DNA from: Marinomonas spartinae
GTDB lineage: Bacteria > Pseudomonadota > Gammaproteobacteria > Pseudomonadales > Marinomonadaceae
Assembly (NCBI RefSeq): GCF_016461715.1
Contig: NZ_JAEMUI010000022.1
Location: 1 to 64,000 of the forward strand
Direction: 5' to 3'
Length of the DNA stretch: 64,000 bases
The notes under the pieces are model-generated. The model was given only the letters and a program-made list of their open reading frames with translations, had not been told where the DNA came from and searched no databases. Numbering within the stretch: position 1 is the stretch's first letter; each line of letters opens with the position of its first letter. The translations under genes and the position numbers were made by a program. Positions 18,521 to 27,975 of this stretch are shown piece by piece.

Positions 18521-20008
18521 ATGGAAGCATGTGATCTTAACGCAGCTGAAGCGCGCCGTTTAATGGCACAAAAGTCATTGTCTGTTATGGAATTAGCGCA
18601 AAGCTGCATTGCTCGAATGAATTTGGTCAATCATGCGGTGAATGCAATTGTTGCTTGTGATCCTGACGATTTTATGGCCCAAGCCAAGCAAGCCCAACAA
18701 GCCATTGATAAAGGGGAACCCTTGGGGGCGTTACACGGTTTGCCACTGAGCGTGAAAGACATGGTTGACCTAACGGGGTTCCCAACGACGTTCGGCAGTA
18801 CTATTTACAAAGACAATATGGCGACCTCCGACGATCCTATGGTAGCGCAATTACGCCAAGCAGGGGCTTTGCCACTGGGCAAAGCCAATAACCCAGAATG
18901 GAGTGCTGGTGGTAATACACGCAATGCGGTGTATGGCGCAACGGCGAATCCATTTGATGTTACCCGCTCGGCGGCGGGATCTTCTGGCGGTTCAGCTGTG
19001 GCGTTGGCCTGCGGCATCACCCCATTAGCAACAGGATCCGACACGGGGGGCAGCTTGCGTAATCCAGCGGCTTTTTGTGGTGTGGTTGGCTTTCGTCCGT
19101 CACCGGGTGTGGTGCCGGGGCACAGTCGGCCGATTGGTTTAATTCCATTGCCAACCAATGGGCCAATGGCACGTTCTGTCGAAGATGTGGGGTTGATGTT
19201 ATCGCAAATGATTCGTCCTGATCGCCGTGACCCTTGGGTGTCTGTGGTGGAAGGGGTTGGGCAACACAATGGGGATGCTTATCGTCACTTGCCTGACTTT
19301 GATTTGAGCAGCGCTAAGGTGGCTGTTACCCATAATTTTGGTTTTGCCATGACGGAAAAGCTAATTAAAGAATCCTTTCAAGAAAAAATCGATCAGTTTG
19401 GCTCGGTCTTTGCGAAATGTGACCAGGCCCACCCTAACTGTGTCAATGCAGATCATATTTTTGCAGTGCTAAGGGCGCTTAACTTTTCCGGTCATCACCG
19501 AGAATTGTCCCACCAATACCCAGATCAAATGGGCCCAAATATTCTGATGAATATTAAAGAGGGCGAGTCATACAGCGCCTTAGACGTAGTGAGTGCGCTA
19601 AACAAACAAACGCTTATGTATCGTGCGTGGCAGGTATTTTTTGAAGAATATGATTTTATTCTGGCGCCCACGACGACCATTAGCCCAAGAGACTGGCACG
19701 AGCTTTACCCTGAGCAGATTGATGGTAAGCCGACACAAAGCTATTATCACTGGCTTGCGATGGCGTATGCTTCGACTTTAACGGGGCATCCATCTGTGAC
19801 CCTGCCTGTTGGTCGAGATAAAAACCATATGCCGTTTGGGTTACAGATTATTGGCCGACGAGGCGACGATTTATCTACCTTGGCGTTTGCCAAGTCGTTA
19901 GAAGCCCTGTTAGAGAAAACACCCGATTTGGCGCGTCCAAGAGTCGATATCGCCATGTTATCCCGTTTACCTGCGCTGAAACATGCCGAGGGTTTTATGG
20001 GGTTTTAA
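18521..20008 (+). CDS. amidase (amidase signature family)
   Basis: A 495-residue amidase with the Ser-cisSer-Lys triad visible: Lys79 in L-S-V-K-D-M-V-D, Ser154 in A-A-G-S-S-G-G-S, and nucleophile Ser178 in D-T-G-G-S-L-R-N-P-A. The spacing equals that of fatty acid amide hydrolase as I remember it. It hydrolyses a carboxamide to acid plus ammonia in the cytoplasm; the substrate is unknown. ATG 18521 has AAGG six bases upstream. The D-serine dehydratase gene follows after 30 bases, so both are probably co-transcribed as the first part of the catabolic block. Confidence 0.88.
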   Translation: MEACDLNAAEARRLMAQKSLSVMELAQSCIARMNLVNHAVNAIVACDPDDFMAQAKQAQQAIDKGEPLGALHGLPLSVKDMVDLTGFPTTFGSTIYKDNMATSDDPMVAQLRQAGALPLGKANNPEWSAGGNTRNAVYGATANPFDVTRSAAGSSGGSAVALACGITPLATGSDTGGSLRNPAAFCGVVGFRPSPGVVPGHSRPIGLIPLPTNGPMARSVEDVGLMLSQMIRPDRRDPWVSVVEGVGQHNGDAYRHLPDFDLSSAKVAVTHNFGFAMTEKLIKESFQEKIDQFGSVFAKCDQAHPNCVNADHIFAVLRALNFSGHHRELSHQYPDQMGPNILMNIKEGESYSALDVVSALNKQTLMYRAWQVFFEEYDFILAPTTTISPRDWHELYPEQIDGKPTQSYYHWLAMAYASTLTGHPSVTLPVGRDKNHMPFGLQIIGRRGDDLSTLAFAKSLEALLEKTPDLARPRVDIAMLSRLPALKHAEGFMGF

Positions 20009-20038
20009 TTTTCTATAGATCTTTAATGGAGTCTGTAA

Positions 20039-21361
20039 GTGACTGACTATATTTATACCCCTGTTGTGCAGTCGCTTATTGCGTTGCAGGAAATCACTTG
20101 GTTCAACCCGAAAAAAGCGCGCTTTGCAGAGGTGCAATCTACGTTGTCACTGCATAGGTCAGACATGCTCGATGCTTCCGATAGACTAATGCGTTTTGCG
20201 CCTTACCTCGCGCAAGTCTTTCCCGAAACGGCTGCCACGAATGGCATTATCGAGTCCGAATTGAGAGCCGTGCCGGCTCTGCAACTTGCCTTGTCTGATG
20301 TGATGAATCTAGACATACCGGGTCGCTTATGGATGAAATGCGACAACCAATTGCCGATTGCTGGTTCCATTAAGGCGCGTGGTGGCATTTATGAAGTCTT
20401 GTTGCATGCAGAGCGTTTAGCGTTAGCGAATGGCTTGTTACATACTGGAGATGACTATCGTCTTTTTGACTCAGAAGGTTTTCGTGCCTTATTTTCAAAG
20501 CATCAAATTATTGTTGGATCGACTGGTAACCTTGGCTTAAGCATCGGTATTATGAGCGCTAAATTGGGCTTTGAAGTCACGGTTCATATGTCGTCGGATG
20601 CCCGGGAATGGAAAAAAGTGTTGTTGAGGAGCAAAGGCGTCAATGTCGTTGAGCATACTGCCGATTATGGTGTGGCAGTGGAGCAAGGACGACAAGAAGC
20701 CATGCGACAAGATACGGCATATTTTATTGATGATGAAGATTCCAAGTCATTGTTTTTGGGTTACAGTGTGGCCGCGTTACGATTGCAAAAACAGCTGGTC
20801 GAGCAGGGGATTATGGTTGATGAAAACCATCCTTTATTTGTCTACTTGCCTTGTGGTGTGGGTGGAGCGCCTGGCGGTATTACCTTTGGTTTAAAGCAGG
20901 TCTTTGGCGATCATGTACATTGTTTTTTTGCTGAGCCGACCCATTCTCCTTGCATGGTGTTAGGTATGGAAACGGGTTTGCATAATGCTATTTCCGTACA
21001 AGAGTTGGGCATCGATAACCAAACCTGTGCCGATGGGTTAGCCGTTGGCCGACCTTCTGCCTTTGTGGGCCCCATGATGGATACACTGCTCAGTGGTGTT
21101 TATACCGTTGCCGACGACAATCTATATCGTCACTTGGCTATGCTGGTGGACACTGAAAATATGCCAGTAGAGCCATCAGGTGCTGCGGGGGTAAGCGGTG
21201 TACTGCGTATATTAACCGCCGGACGGGGCTATCTTACTGATCACCAGCTGAATGATAAACTGCCACAAGCGACGCACATTATGTGGGCCACTGGTGGAGA
21301 TATGGTGCCGCAAGAAGAGAGAAAAACCTACTACCAAAAAGGCCAAGCTCTGTTGCTTTGA
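20039..21361 (+). CDS. dsdA: D-serine ammonia-lyase (D-serine dehydratase)
   Basis: A 440-residue PLP enzyme of the DsdA family (E. coli DsdA is about 442 residues), converting D-serine to pyruvate and ammonia through 2-aminoacrylate. PLP lysine is K112 in P-I-A-G-S-I-K-A-R-G-G-I-Y-E. The phosphate-binding region is G-S-T-G-N-L-G-L-S-I-G, and P-C-G-V-G-G-A-P-G-G matches the glycine-rich loop. The start is GTG at 20039 with no alternative nearby. No dsdC or dsdX is adjacent; instead the partners are an amidase upstream and a convergent LysR gene 38 bases downstream. Confidence 0.93.
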   Translation: MTDYIYTPVVQSLIALQEITWFNPKKARFAEVQSTLSLHRSDMLDASDRLMRFAPYLAQVFPETAATNGIIESELRAVPALQLALSDVMNLDIPGRLWMKCDNQLPIAGSIKARGGIYEVLLHAERLALANGLLHTGDDYRLFDSEGFRALFSKHQIIVGSTGNLGLSIGIMSAKLGFEVTVHMSSDAREWKKVLLRSKGVNVVEHTADYGVAVEQGRQEAMRQDTAYFIDDEDSKSLFLGYSVAALRLQKQLVEQGIMVDENHPLFVYLPCGVGGAPGGITFGLKQVFGDHVHCFFAEPTHSPCMVLGMETGLHNAISVQELGIDNQTCADGLAVGRPSAFVGPMMDTLLSGVYTVADDNLYRHLAMLVDTENMPVEPSGAAGVSGVLRILTAGRGYLTDHQLNDKLPQATHIMWATGGDMVPQEERKTYYQKGQALLL

Positions 21362-21399
21362 CGTGTATGACTGGCTCGACTAGGCTCTTTAAGGCGTGG

Positions 21400-22335
21400 T
21401 TAGTCTATTGTTGGCTCTATGTTTTCTTCAAACTGCATCTTTTCGATCATGTAATCCAAAAAGACTCTTACGGCAGCGGGTAAGGTGCGTCCTGATAAGG
21501 TTTGCACTTCAATGTTGCGGATGTCCATACCACGGTCTCGAATGGGGATGGCAACTAATTCGTTACCCGCCAGTTGATGGCGCATGGAGATCTCGCCAGC
21601 GAGATGGATGCCGCCCTCGTAGGTTGTAAAGCGGTTTAATGTCGCCATGTTGTTGGAGACCAATACTGGGTCGAATAACAGGTTTAAGCGGCTACAGCAG
21701 ATATCAAATAACTGTCTGACGGTGGTGTTTTCTTCTGGTAAGGCAATTGGGTAGGGGTGTAGCTGGGCTAGGGTGACGGTTTTTCTGTGGGCCAGAGGGT
21801 GAGAGGGATGAAAGACGGCAACTACTGGAGAAGGTTGTCGGTAAGCCACTTTAATGTCTTTAGCAGGAGATAAATTTAGCGTGACTCCGATGTCGGCATC
21901 CCCGTGACTGACGCGTCGTGATACTTCCGCTGGTGAGCTGACATTGATGTGAAAATGAATGCCTTGGTGCTTTTTGCGAAAATTTGCAATGTTACGAGGT
22001 AAAAATTCCATGGCAAAACCTTCCGAGCAAGAGATTTTCACATGACCTCGGTTTAGGCCCTCTAATGCAGCAATCTCCGATACGACCCTGTCCGATTCTA
22101 GTGCATTTTTACGCGCATACACGGCGAGCATTTCCCCAGCAGCACTCAATTCCATCCCTCGAGGACGGCGTTCGAAAAGGGTTGTACCAAGAATATCTTC
22201 TAGACTATTTATTTGTCTGCTTATCGCACTGGCTGCCACATTTAGGTGCAAAGAAGCCTCACTGATCGATCCGTATCTCGCCACCTCTAAAAAATAGCGA
22301 AGAGCTGTGTCCTGTAAACGCAATGCCGCTTTCAT
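21400..22335 (-). CDS. LysR-family regulator of the peptide/D-serine block
   Basis: A 311-residue LysR protein starting at ATG 22335, chosen because AGGAAAA lies about six bases upstream and the HTH begins at once (L-R-Y-F-L-E-V-A-R-Y-G-S-I-S-E-A-S). The longer upstream extension is lysine-rich and improbable. The wHTH covers residues 5-65 and an effector-binding domain follows. It is divergent from the ABC importer operon and convergent with dsdA, so it is placed to control both halves. Two direct repeats in the divergent region are candidate binding sites. Confidence 0.9.
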   Translation of the reverse strand: MKAALRLQDTALRYFLEVARYGSISEASLHLNVAASAISRQINSLEDILGTTLFERRPRGMELSAAGEMLAVYARKNALESDRVVSEIAALEGLNRGHVKISCSEGFAMEFLPRNIANFRKKHQGIHFHINVSSPAEVSRRVSHGDADIGVTLNLSPAKDIKVAYRQPSPVVAVFHPSHPLAHRKTVTLAQLHPYPIALPEENTTVRQLFDICCSRLNLLFDPVLVSNNMATLNRFTTYEGGIHLAGEISMRHQLAGNELVAIPIRDRGMDIRNIEVQTLSGRTLPAAVRVFLDYMIEKMQFEENIEPTID

Positions 22336-22418
22336 CTTGATTTTCCTGAATTTTATGGATTTTACCGACTTTTTAGAAGATTTAATGCTTTTTCTATTTC
22401 GCCATAGCCATGCCTTTT

Positions 22419-22460
22419 TGGCAACGATTCCTTGCATTTTTTTTTATTGTGGCAACGATT
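22419..22460. promoter_or_regulatory. direct repeats TGGCAACGATT, operator candidate
   Basis: The 11-mer TGGCAACGATT occurs at 22419-22429 and again at 22450-22460, a centre spacing of 31 bases or about three helical turns, on the same DNA face. It lies between the LysR gene and the importer operon. Binding by that LysR protein is inferred from position; LysR sites are often tandem. Confidence 0.45.
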
Positions 22461-22531
22461 TTTTTTACTTAATGTGAATGAAAGTTGCATACGATCAGAT
22501 TAAGTTAAGCCGTCCAAAAGGAATAAAACCG

Positions 22532-24082
22532 ATGAAAAAATCAGCTCTTTTTAAGTCCTTCTCGCGTTTTTCGTTGCTCAGCTCAGTATTTATTTGTTCG
22601 CTCGTTGTATTGCCCACTACTGCCCTGGCAAATAAAGCGGATGATACTCTTGTTTATGCCTCTGACACGGAGCCGGAGAACGTCAGTCCTTACCACAATA
22701 ACGTGCGGGAAGGGGTTATTCTTTCCCATTTAGCTTGGGATACACTGATTTATCGGAATCCAAAAACGGGTGAATACGAAGGGGATTTGGCAACAAGTTG
22801 GAAATGGCAGGACAGTACGCATCTGTTGCTGAATTTACGTAAAGGTGTGACATTCCAGAATGGTGACCCTTTTACCGCTGATGATGTGGTATTTACTTTT
22901 GATTATATGAATTCCCCGCAAGCAAAAGCTGTCACCGCCCAAAATATTAGTTGGATAGACCATGTCAAAAAAATCGACGATTACACCGTTGTTTTAGTCC
23001 TTAAAAAGCCCTTTCCTGCGGCACTAGAATATTTATCTGGTCCGACGCCTATTTATCCTGAAAAGTATTATAAAAAAGTCGGCTTAAAGGGTTACTCAAA
23101 AGCGCCTATCGGTACTGGCCCGTATAAAATTACTGCAATATTAAGCGGTCAAGGTGTCAATTTAGAACGCAATGATCACTACTTTACTGGCGGGCCTATT
23201 AAAAAACCTGCTATCAAGTATATTAAATTTAGGGTCATCCCAGATCCTGATGCACGTATTGCACAGCTTTTAACAGGCTCTGTGGACTGGGTATGGCGAG
23301 TACCTTCTGACCAAGCAGATAAGATGAAAGGCATGCCAAATATCCAGATAAAAAGTGGTGAAACCATGCGTATCGGTTATTTGGCAATGGATACCACAAG
23401 CGACTCATTAAAAGATTCGCCATTTAGGAAAAAATTGGTTCGTGAAGCCGTGAATTATGCCATTGATCGTAAGGCGTTTGCTGACCAACTGGTTCGCGGT
23501 GGCAGTCGTCCTTTGTATACGCCTTGTTTTCCTAGTCAATTTGGTTGTGATGTGTCTGCAGCAACAAAATACCCTTATAACCCCGCTAAAGCCAGAGCTT
23601 TGCTGGCTGAAGCTGGGTATCCCAATGGCTTTACTACCGATTTTTATGCCTATCGTGAACGAGGTCTAGCCGAAGCCATGCTGGGGTATTTACTTGCTGT
23701 TGGCATTAAAGCGAAGTTGCATTTTATGACCTACGCCGCACTGCGTACAGCCCAGCGTGCAGGACATGTTCCCATTGCATTCCAAACCTGGGGATCTTAC
23801 TCAGTGAATGATATCTCGGCGTCTACCAGTGTGTTTTTTGAAGGTGGTGCGGATGATATTAATAAAGATCCCAAAGTGATCAGCTTGTTAAAAAAAGGTG
23901 ATACAACGGTTGATCCTGCCATGCGTAAAAAGGACTACAGTGCCGCAATAAAACGTATTACAGACGAAGCTTATTGGGCGCCTATGTTTACCTATTCTAG
24001 TAATTATGCGTTTGATCGAGACCTGAATTTCACCCCTTATCCTGATGAATTACCACGCTTTTATGAGTCAACTTGGAAATAA
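22532..24082 (+). CDS. ABC importer periplasmic binding protein, peptide/opine family (SBP_bac_5)
   Basis: A 516-residue solute-binding protein. I use the ATG at 22532 (AAAAGGAA about 7 bases upstream), which puts a signal peptide at residues 1-33 ending T-A-L-A-N-K-A. Family marks include Y-A-S-D-T-E-P-E-N, the L-R-K-G-V-T-F-Q-N-G-D-P-F-T-A-D-D-V-V-F-T motif near residue 95, and P-I-G-T-G-P-Y-K. It would capture peptides, or related compounds such as opines or amides, in the periplasm for the permeases encoded next. A stem-loop follows the gene, a common way to give binding protein in excess. Confidence 0.92.
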   Translation: MKKSALFKSFSRFSLLSSVFICSLVVLPTTALANKADDTLVYASDTEPENVSPYHNNVREGVILSHLAWDTLIYRNPKTGEYEGDLATSWKWQDSTHLLLNLRKGVTFQNGDPFTADDVVFTFDYMNSPQAKAVTAQNISWIDHVKKIDDYTVVLVLKKPFPAALEYLSGPTPIYPEKYYKKVGLKGYSKAPIGTGPYKITAILSGQGVNLERNDHYFTGGPIKKPAIKYIKFRVIPDPDARIAQLLTGSVDWVWRVPSDQADKMKGMPNIQIKSGETMRIGYLAMDTTSDSLKDSPFRKKLVREAVNYAIDRKAFADQLVRGGSRPLYTPCFPSQFGCDVSAATKYPYNPAKARALLAEAGYPNGFTTDFYAYRERGLAEAMLGYLLAVGIKAKLHFMTYAALRTAQRAGHVPIAFQTWGSYSVNDISASTSVFFEGGADDINKDPKVISLLKKGDTTVDPAMRKKDYSAAIKRITDEAYWAPMFTYSSNYAFDRDLNFTPYPDELPRFYESTWK

Positions 24083-24090
24083 GATGGAGG

Positions 24091-24117
24091 GCGCTCATTT
24101 TACTTTTTGATGGGCGC
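24091..24117 (+). terminator. intra-operon stem-loop after binding-protein gene
   Basis: GCGCTCAT pairs with ATGGGCGC (one G-T pair) across an 11-base loop, nine bases after the binding-protein stop. There is no long T tail, so it is more likely an mRNA-stabilising or partial attenuation element than a full stop. Confidence 0.4.
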
Positions 24118-24203
24118 AACCATTTCATCCAATCACGTCGTTCATGGCAATTCCTGTAATGGCATGGTTTATCTAAGTGATTTGTTATTTATGAGGAGTT
24201 TCT

Positions 24204-25121
24204 ATGTTGGTGTTTGTGACTCGTCGTTTGTTGGTTGCTTTGAGTGTTGCTTTGACTGTCTCCATCGTGAGTTTTTTATTGCTGCATTTCTCTGGCGATT
24301 TAGCGACGTCTATTGCTGGCCCAGATGCCACGGCTGAGCAGGTAGAAAAAATTCGTGTCGAGTTTGGTTTAGATCAACCGATTGTGGAGCAGTATTTTCA
24401 CTGGTTGGTTTCTGCTGTGCAGCTGAATTTCGGCCGCTCTTATTACTTCCAAGATTCGGTGATGTCTTTGATTAGTGAGCGTTTGCCGATCACTCTAACA
24501 TTAGGTGGACTGGCGTTGGGCTTAGCTATTTTGGTGGCTATTCCGCTTGGGGTCATTGCTGCGATTAAACAAAATACTTGGATTGACCGTCTTGCTTTAA
24601 GTTTTGCGGTGGTGGGTCAAGCCATGCCCAGCTTTTGGTTCGGTCTGACCTTGATCATTGTGTTTGCGGTGAACTTACACTGGCTGCCCGCTGGTGGGAA
24701 CTCATCATGGCAACATTTTGTGTTACCTGCGATTTGCCTTGGTTACTACGCCATGCCAGCCATGATGCGTTTGACCCGAACAGGCATGTTAGAAGTATTG
24801 AATTCTGATTATATCCGCACCGCACGTTCTAAAGGGTTGAACGAATCGACGGTGGTGTTAAAGCATGCGCTCAGAAATGCGGTCATTCCTGTTGTTGCTT
24901 TGGCGGCGGTTGAACTGGGTTTTATGCTTGGTGGTTCGGTGATTGTAGAGTCCGTGTTTTCTTTAAGAGGGTTAGGACAACTGGCCTGGGATTCGATTTC
25001 CCGCAATGACTACCCTGTTGTGCAAGCGGTTGTTTTGATCATTGCGGTGTTTTATATCGCGTTAACTTTTTTTGCAGATGTGCTCAACGCTTTGCTTGAT
25101 CCACGTTTGCGTGTTCGCTAA
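24204..25121 (+). CDS. ABC importer permease (DppB/OppB type)
   Basis: A 305-residue inner-membrane permease with about six helices. The N-terminal I-R-V-E-F-G-L-D-Q-P-I-V-E-Q-Y segment is the DppB family hallmark, and the EAA loop is at T-A-R-S-K-G-L-N-E-S-T-V-V-L-K-H-A-L-R-N-A (about residues 205-226). GAGGAG precedes the ATG. It pairs with the next permease to form the transmembrane channel of the peptide-type importer. The stop is only 10 bases before the next start. Confidence 0.93.
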   Translation: MLVFVTRRLLVALSVALTVSIVSFLLLHFSGDLATSIAGPDATAEQVEKIRVEFGLDQPIVEQYFHWLVSAVQLNFGRSYYFQDSVMSLISERLPITLTLGGLALGLAILVAIPLGVIAAIKQNTWIDRLALSFAVVGQAMPSFWFGLTLIIVFAVNLHWLPAGGNSSWQHFVLPAICLGYYAMPAMMRLTRTGMLEVLNSDYIRTARSKGLNESTVVLKHALRNAVIPVVALAAVELGFMLGGSVIVESVFSLRGLGQLAWDSISRNDYPVVQAVVLIIAVFYIALTFFADVLNALLDPRLRVR

Positions 25122-25131
25122 GGGGGTCTCT

Positions 25132-26040
25132 ATGTCCAACCTGACACTTACTGCCAACTCGTCAATAACATCGTTACCCGCTGTGCCGGAGTGGCGGCGC
25201 ATTATGAATCGCTTTTTGGGACATCGTGGGCTAATGATTGGTTCCGTCATTCTTGCTGTGATTATTTTGGCGGCGCTCTTTGCCCCTTGGTTAGCTCCCC
25301 ATGATCCTTATGTGCAAAATGTTTCGCAACGTATGATTCCCCCCATTTGGCATGACAAAGGAACTTGGAACCATATTCTTGGTACCGATAAATTGGGGCG
25401 GGACTATCTCAGTCGCCTTTTATATGGCGCTCGTATTTCGTTGACGATAGGGATTTCTGCAGCGGTTATATCTGGTCTGATTGGCACCACACTTGGTGTG
25501 TTGGCAGGGTATTTTGGTGGCCGTGTGGACGCGGTAATCAGTTATATCATCACCACTCGTTTGGCGTTACCAGTGGTATTGGTCGCACTGGCGATGGCCT
25601 CTTTGGTTGGTGGTTCTTTGCAAACAGTAATTGTCCTTTTAGGGTTGCTTTTATGGGACCGTTTTGCGGTTGTAGCGCGCTCTACGACACAACAATTACG
25701 CGATGCGGAGTTTATTGCCTCGGCGAAAGTATTGGGAGCGTCAACCCCTTATATTCTTATTCGTGAGCTGCTACCGAATATTCTCAGTGCCTTAATTGTG
25801 GTGATGACCTTAGAAATGGCCCATGCCATTTTATTAGAAGCGGCCTTGTCATTCTTAGGCATTGGCGTGCAACCGCCTTCGCCCTCTTGGGGACTGATGG
25901 TGGCAGAAGGCAAATCCTATATGTTTTTCCAGCCTTGGGTGATTGCCATTCCTGGTGTGGCCTTGATGGTGTTGGTATTGGCGATCAATCTCGTGGGGGA
26001 TGGCTTGCGGGATATGAATGCACCGGAAGGCCGTAGCTAA
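25132..26040 (+). CDS. ABC importer permease (DppC/OppC type)
   Basis: A 302-residue permease. The ATG at 25132 is preferred over an upstream in-frame ATG because AGGGGG lies 6 bases before it and because that places it after the stop of the preceding gene. It carries the OppC_N region, H-D-P-Y-V-Q-N at the first periplasmic loop, T-D-K-L-G-R-D-Y-L-S-R-L-L-Y-G-A-R-I-S-L, the EAA loop A-S-A-K-V-L-G-A-S, and the terminal G-D-G-L-R-D. It is the partner of the DppB-type subunit. Confidence 0.93.
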   Translation: MSNLTLTANSSITSLPAVPEWRRIMNRFLGHRGLMIGSVILAVIILAALFAPWLAPHDPYVQNVSQRMIPPIWHDKGTWNHILGTDKLGRDYLSRLLYGARISLTIGISAAVISGLIGTTLGVLAGYFGGRVDAVISYIITTRLALPVVLVALAMASLVGGSLQTVIVLLGLLLWDRFAVVARSTTQQLRDAEFIASAKVLGASTPYILIRELLPNILSALIVVMTLEMAHAILLEAALSFLGIGVQPPSPSWGLMVAEGKSYMFFQPWVIAIPGVALMVLVLAINLVGDGLRDMNAPEGRS

Positions 26041-26057
26041 GAGACGAGGAGTCAATC

Positions 26058-27053
26058 ATGAAACGAATACTAGAGGTTAAAAATCTGCAAGTAGATTTAC
26101 CAACGGCAAACGGCACATTACGGGCGGTGCGTGGTATTGATCTACATGTCAATCAAGGTGAAATGCTGTGTATTGTCGGGGAATCTGGCTGTGGTAAATC
26201 CATGACATCGATGGCGTTGATGGGATTGTTGCCCAAGCGCGCCGCGATCACGGCAGAAGCAATGGAATTCGATGGTATGGACTTGTTGTCTTTGTCGAAA
26301 AAAGAGCGCAACCAAGTACGTGGTATGCGGATGTCGATGATTTTTCAAGAGCCGATGACGTCTTTAAACCCTTCTTACACCTTAGGCAATCAATTGTGCG
26401 AAGGCATCATCAAGCACAAGGGGTTGAGTAGAGAGAAAGCAAAAGAGAGGGCGGTTTATTTACTGGAGAGGGCAGGTGTGCCTTATCCAGAAAAGCGATT
26501 GAACCAATACCCACATCAGCTATCTGGAGGCCTACGTCAGCGGGTGATGATTGCTATGGCACTGATGTGCGAGCCCGATTTGATCATTGCCGACGAGCCA
26601 ACCACGGCGCTAGACGTGACGATTCAAGCGCAAATATTACGTTTGATTCGTGAGCTTCAACAAGAGTTTGGAACAGCGGTTATCTTTATTACTCATGATC
26701 TGGGAGTGGTTGCACGCATTGCAGATCGTGTGGCGGTGATGTACGCCGGACAAGTGGTGGAAACGGCCAGCGCTGAAGCGTTGTTTGCTAATCCATTACA
26801 CCCTTACACACAGGGATTACTAAATTGCATTCCTATTCCAGGGAAAACTAAACCGGGCAGTCATTTGGCCTCGATCCCTGGGGTGGTACCGAGTTTGATA
26901 GGGGAGCTTAAAGGCTGTGCTTTTGAGAATCGTTGTTCTGTATCAACCAGTGAGTGCCGGCGTCGAACCCCTAATTTAGCCATTAAGCCGAGTTCAGCAG
27001 ACCATCAGGTGCGTTGTCCTGAGGTTAGCTTGTCATTTCAGGAGGCTGTGTGA
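26058..27053 (+). CDS. ABC importer ATPase (DppD/OppD type)
   Basis: A 331-residue nucleotide-binding subunit. Walker A is G-E-S-G-C-G-K-S (about residues 41-48). The Q-loop is F-Q-E-P-M-T-S-L-N-P, the signature is L-S-G-G-L-R-Q-R, Walker B is L-I-I-A-D-E-P-T-T-A-L-D, and the H-loop histidine is in F-I-T-H-D-L-G-V-V-A-R. The oligopeptide C-terminal extension has four cysteines (C-A-F-E-N-R-C, then S-E-C-R and V-R-C-P) that often bind an iron-sulphur cluster in this family. Its stop overlaps the next start (TGATG). Confidence 0.94.
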   Translation: MKRILEVKNLQVDLPTANGTLRAVRGIDLHVNQGEMLCIVGESGCGKSMTSMALMGLLPKRAAITAEAMEFDGMDLLSLSKKERNQVRGMRMSMIFQEPMTSLNPSYTLGNQLCEGIIKHKGLSREKAKERAVYLLERAGVPYPEKRLNQYPHQLSGGLRQRVMIAMALMCEPDLIIADEPTTALDVTIQAQILRLIRELQQEFGTAVIFITHDLGVVARIADRVAVMYAGQVVETASAEALFANPLHPYTQGLLNCIPIPGKTKPGSHLASIPGVVPSLIGELKGCAFENRCSVSTSECRRRTPNLAIKPSSADHQVRCPEVSLSFQEAV

Positions 27054-27886
27054 TGCCAGATTATGCATTGGAATTGTCGAATCTGTCGCGCCATTTTTAT
27101 CTGAAAAATGGCGCTTTTAAAGAACCAACCTTGCTCAAGGCGGTGGATGGTATTTCGCTACGTATTCGCCCCGGTGAAACGCTAGGATTGGTAGGAGAAT
27201 CTGGCTGCGGCAAAAGCACCTTGGCAAAAATGATTCTAGGATTATTGGAACCAACCGATGGTGATGTATTGGTGAATGATAAGGTCAGAGGGGCAAGTTC
27301 TCGCCTCGCCATGGCGCGTCAGCTACAACCTATTTTTCAAGACCCTTATTCGTCACTGAATCCCCGTAAAACCATTGAAAAAATCATACGTCTACCGTTA
27401 CAGCTCCATAAAGTGGGTGACAGTAATAGTCAGAGAAAAGCTGTAAAAGAGATCAGCGACCTGGTTGGGTTGCCAGAACGTTTACTAAAGCAATATCCAG
27501 GTCAGTTATCTGGCGGACAGCGACAACGGGTTGCCATCGCGCGTGCACTCATTTTAAGACCCAGTATTTTAGTTTGCGATGAACCAACCTCGGCGCTGGA
27601 TGTCTCGGTACAGGCGCAAATCCTTAACTTGTTGATGGATTTGAAAAAAGAATTGAATTTAACCTATTTATTTATCAGTCATAACTTGGGAGTCGTGGAA
27701 CATTTAGTCGATCGAGTCGCTGTTATGTACCGTGGGAAGCTGGTTGAACAAGGCACTCGAGAGGAAATATTTCATCATGCCAAACATCCTTATACTCAAG
27801 CCTTGCTGTCTTCTGTATTAACCCCTGATCCCGCTTTAGGCGTCCCCGAGGTGTTGGACTCCAGTTCATGGGATAAAGCCTCATAA
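27053..27886 (+). CDS. ABC importer ATPase (DppF/OppF type)
   Basis: A 277-residue ATPase, started at ATG 27053 overlapping the preceding TGA; a GTG three bases earlier is possible. Walker A is G-E-S-G-C-G-K-S, the signature is L-S-G-G-Q-R-Q-R-V-A-I-A-R-A and Walker B is L-V-C-D-E-P-T-S-A-L-D. F-Q-D-P-Y-S-S-L-N-P-R-K is the OppF-type Q-loop. It is somewhat shorter than the usual 310-330 residues because it lacks most of the C-terminal peptide-transport extension. It completes a five-gene importer. Confidence 0.93.
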   Translation: MPDYALELSNLSRHFYLKNGAFKEPTLLKAVDGISLRIRPGETLGLVGESGCGKSTLAKMILGLLEPTDGDVLVNDKVRGASSRLAMARQLQPIFQDPYSSLNPRKTIEKIIRLPLQLHKVGDSNSQRKAVKEISDLVGLPERLLKQYPGQLSGGQRQRVAIARALILRPSILVCDEPTSALDVSVQAQILNLLMDLKKELNLTYLFISHNLGVVEHLVDRVAVMYRGKLVEQGTREEIFHHAKHPYTQALLSSVLTPDPALGVPEVLDSSSWDKAS

Positions 27887-27975
27887 TTTTTATTGCTATG
27901 GTCATTTTTGAGTCCGCTTTATTGCGTGCTTTTGAGTTGCGCTTTTAGTGTTTTTATTTTACCCAAGGAGAGAGC

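Noticed and set aside
18805..19269. 154-residue minus-strand ORF inside the amidase gene
   Set aside because: Pro/Thr/Gly-rich translation is the expected shadow of a GC-richer coding strand; the plus strand carries an intact catalytic triad.
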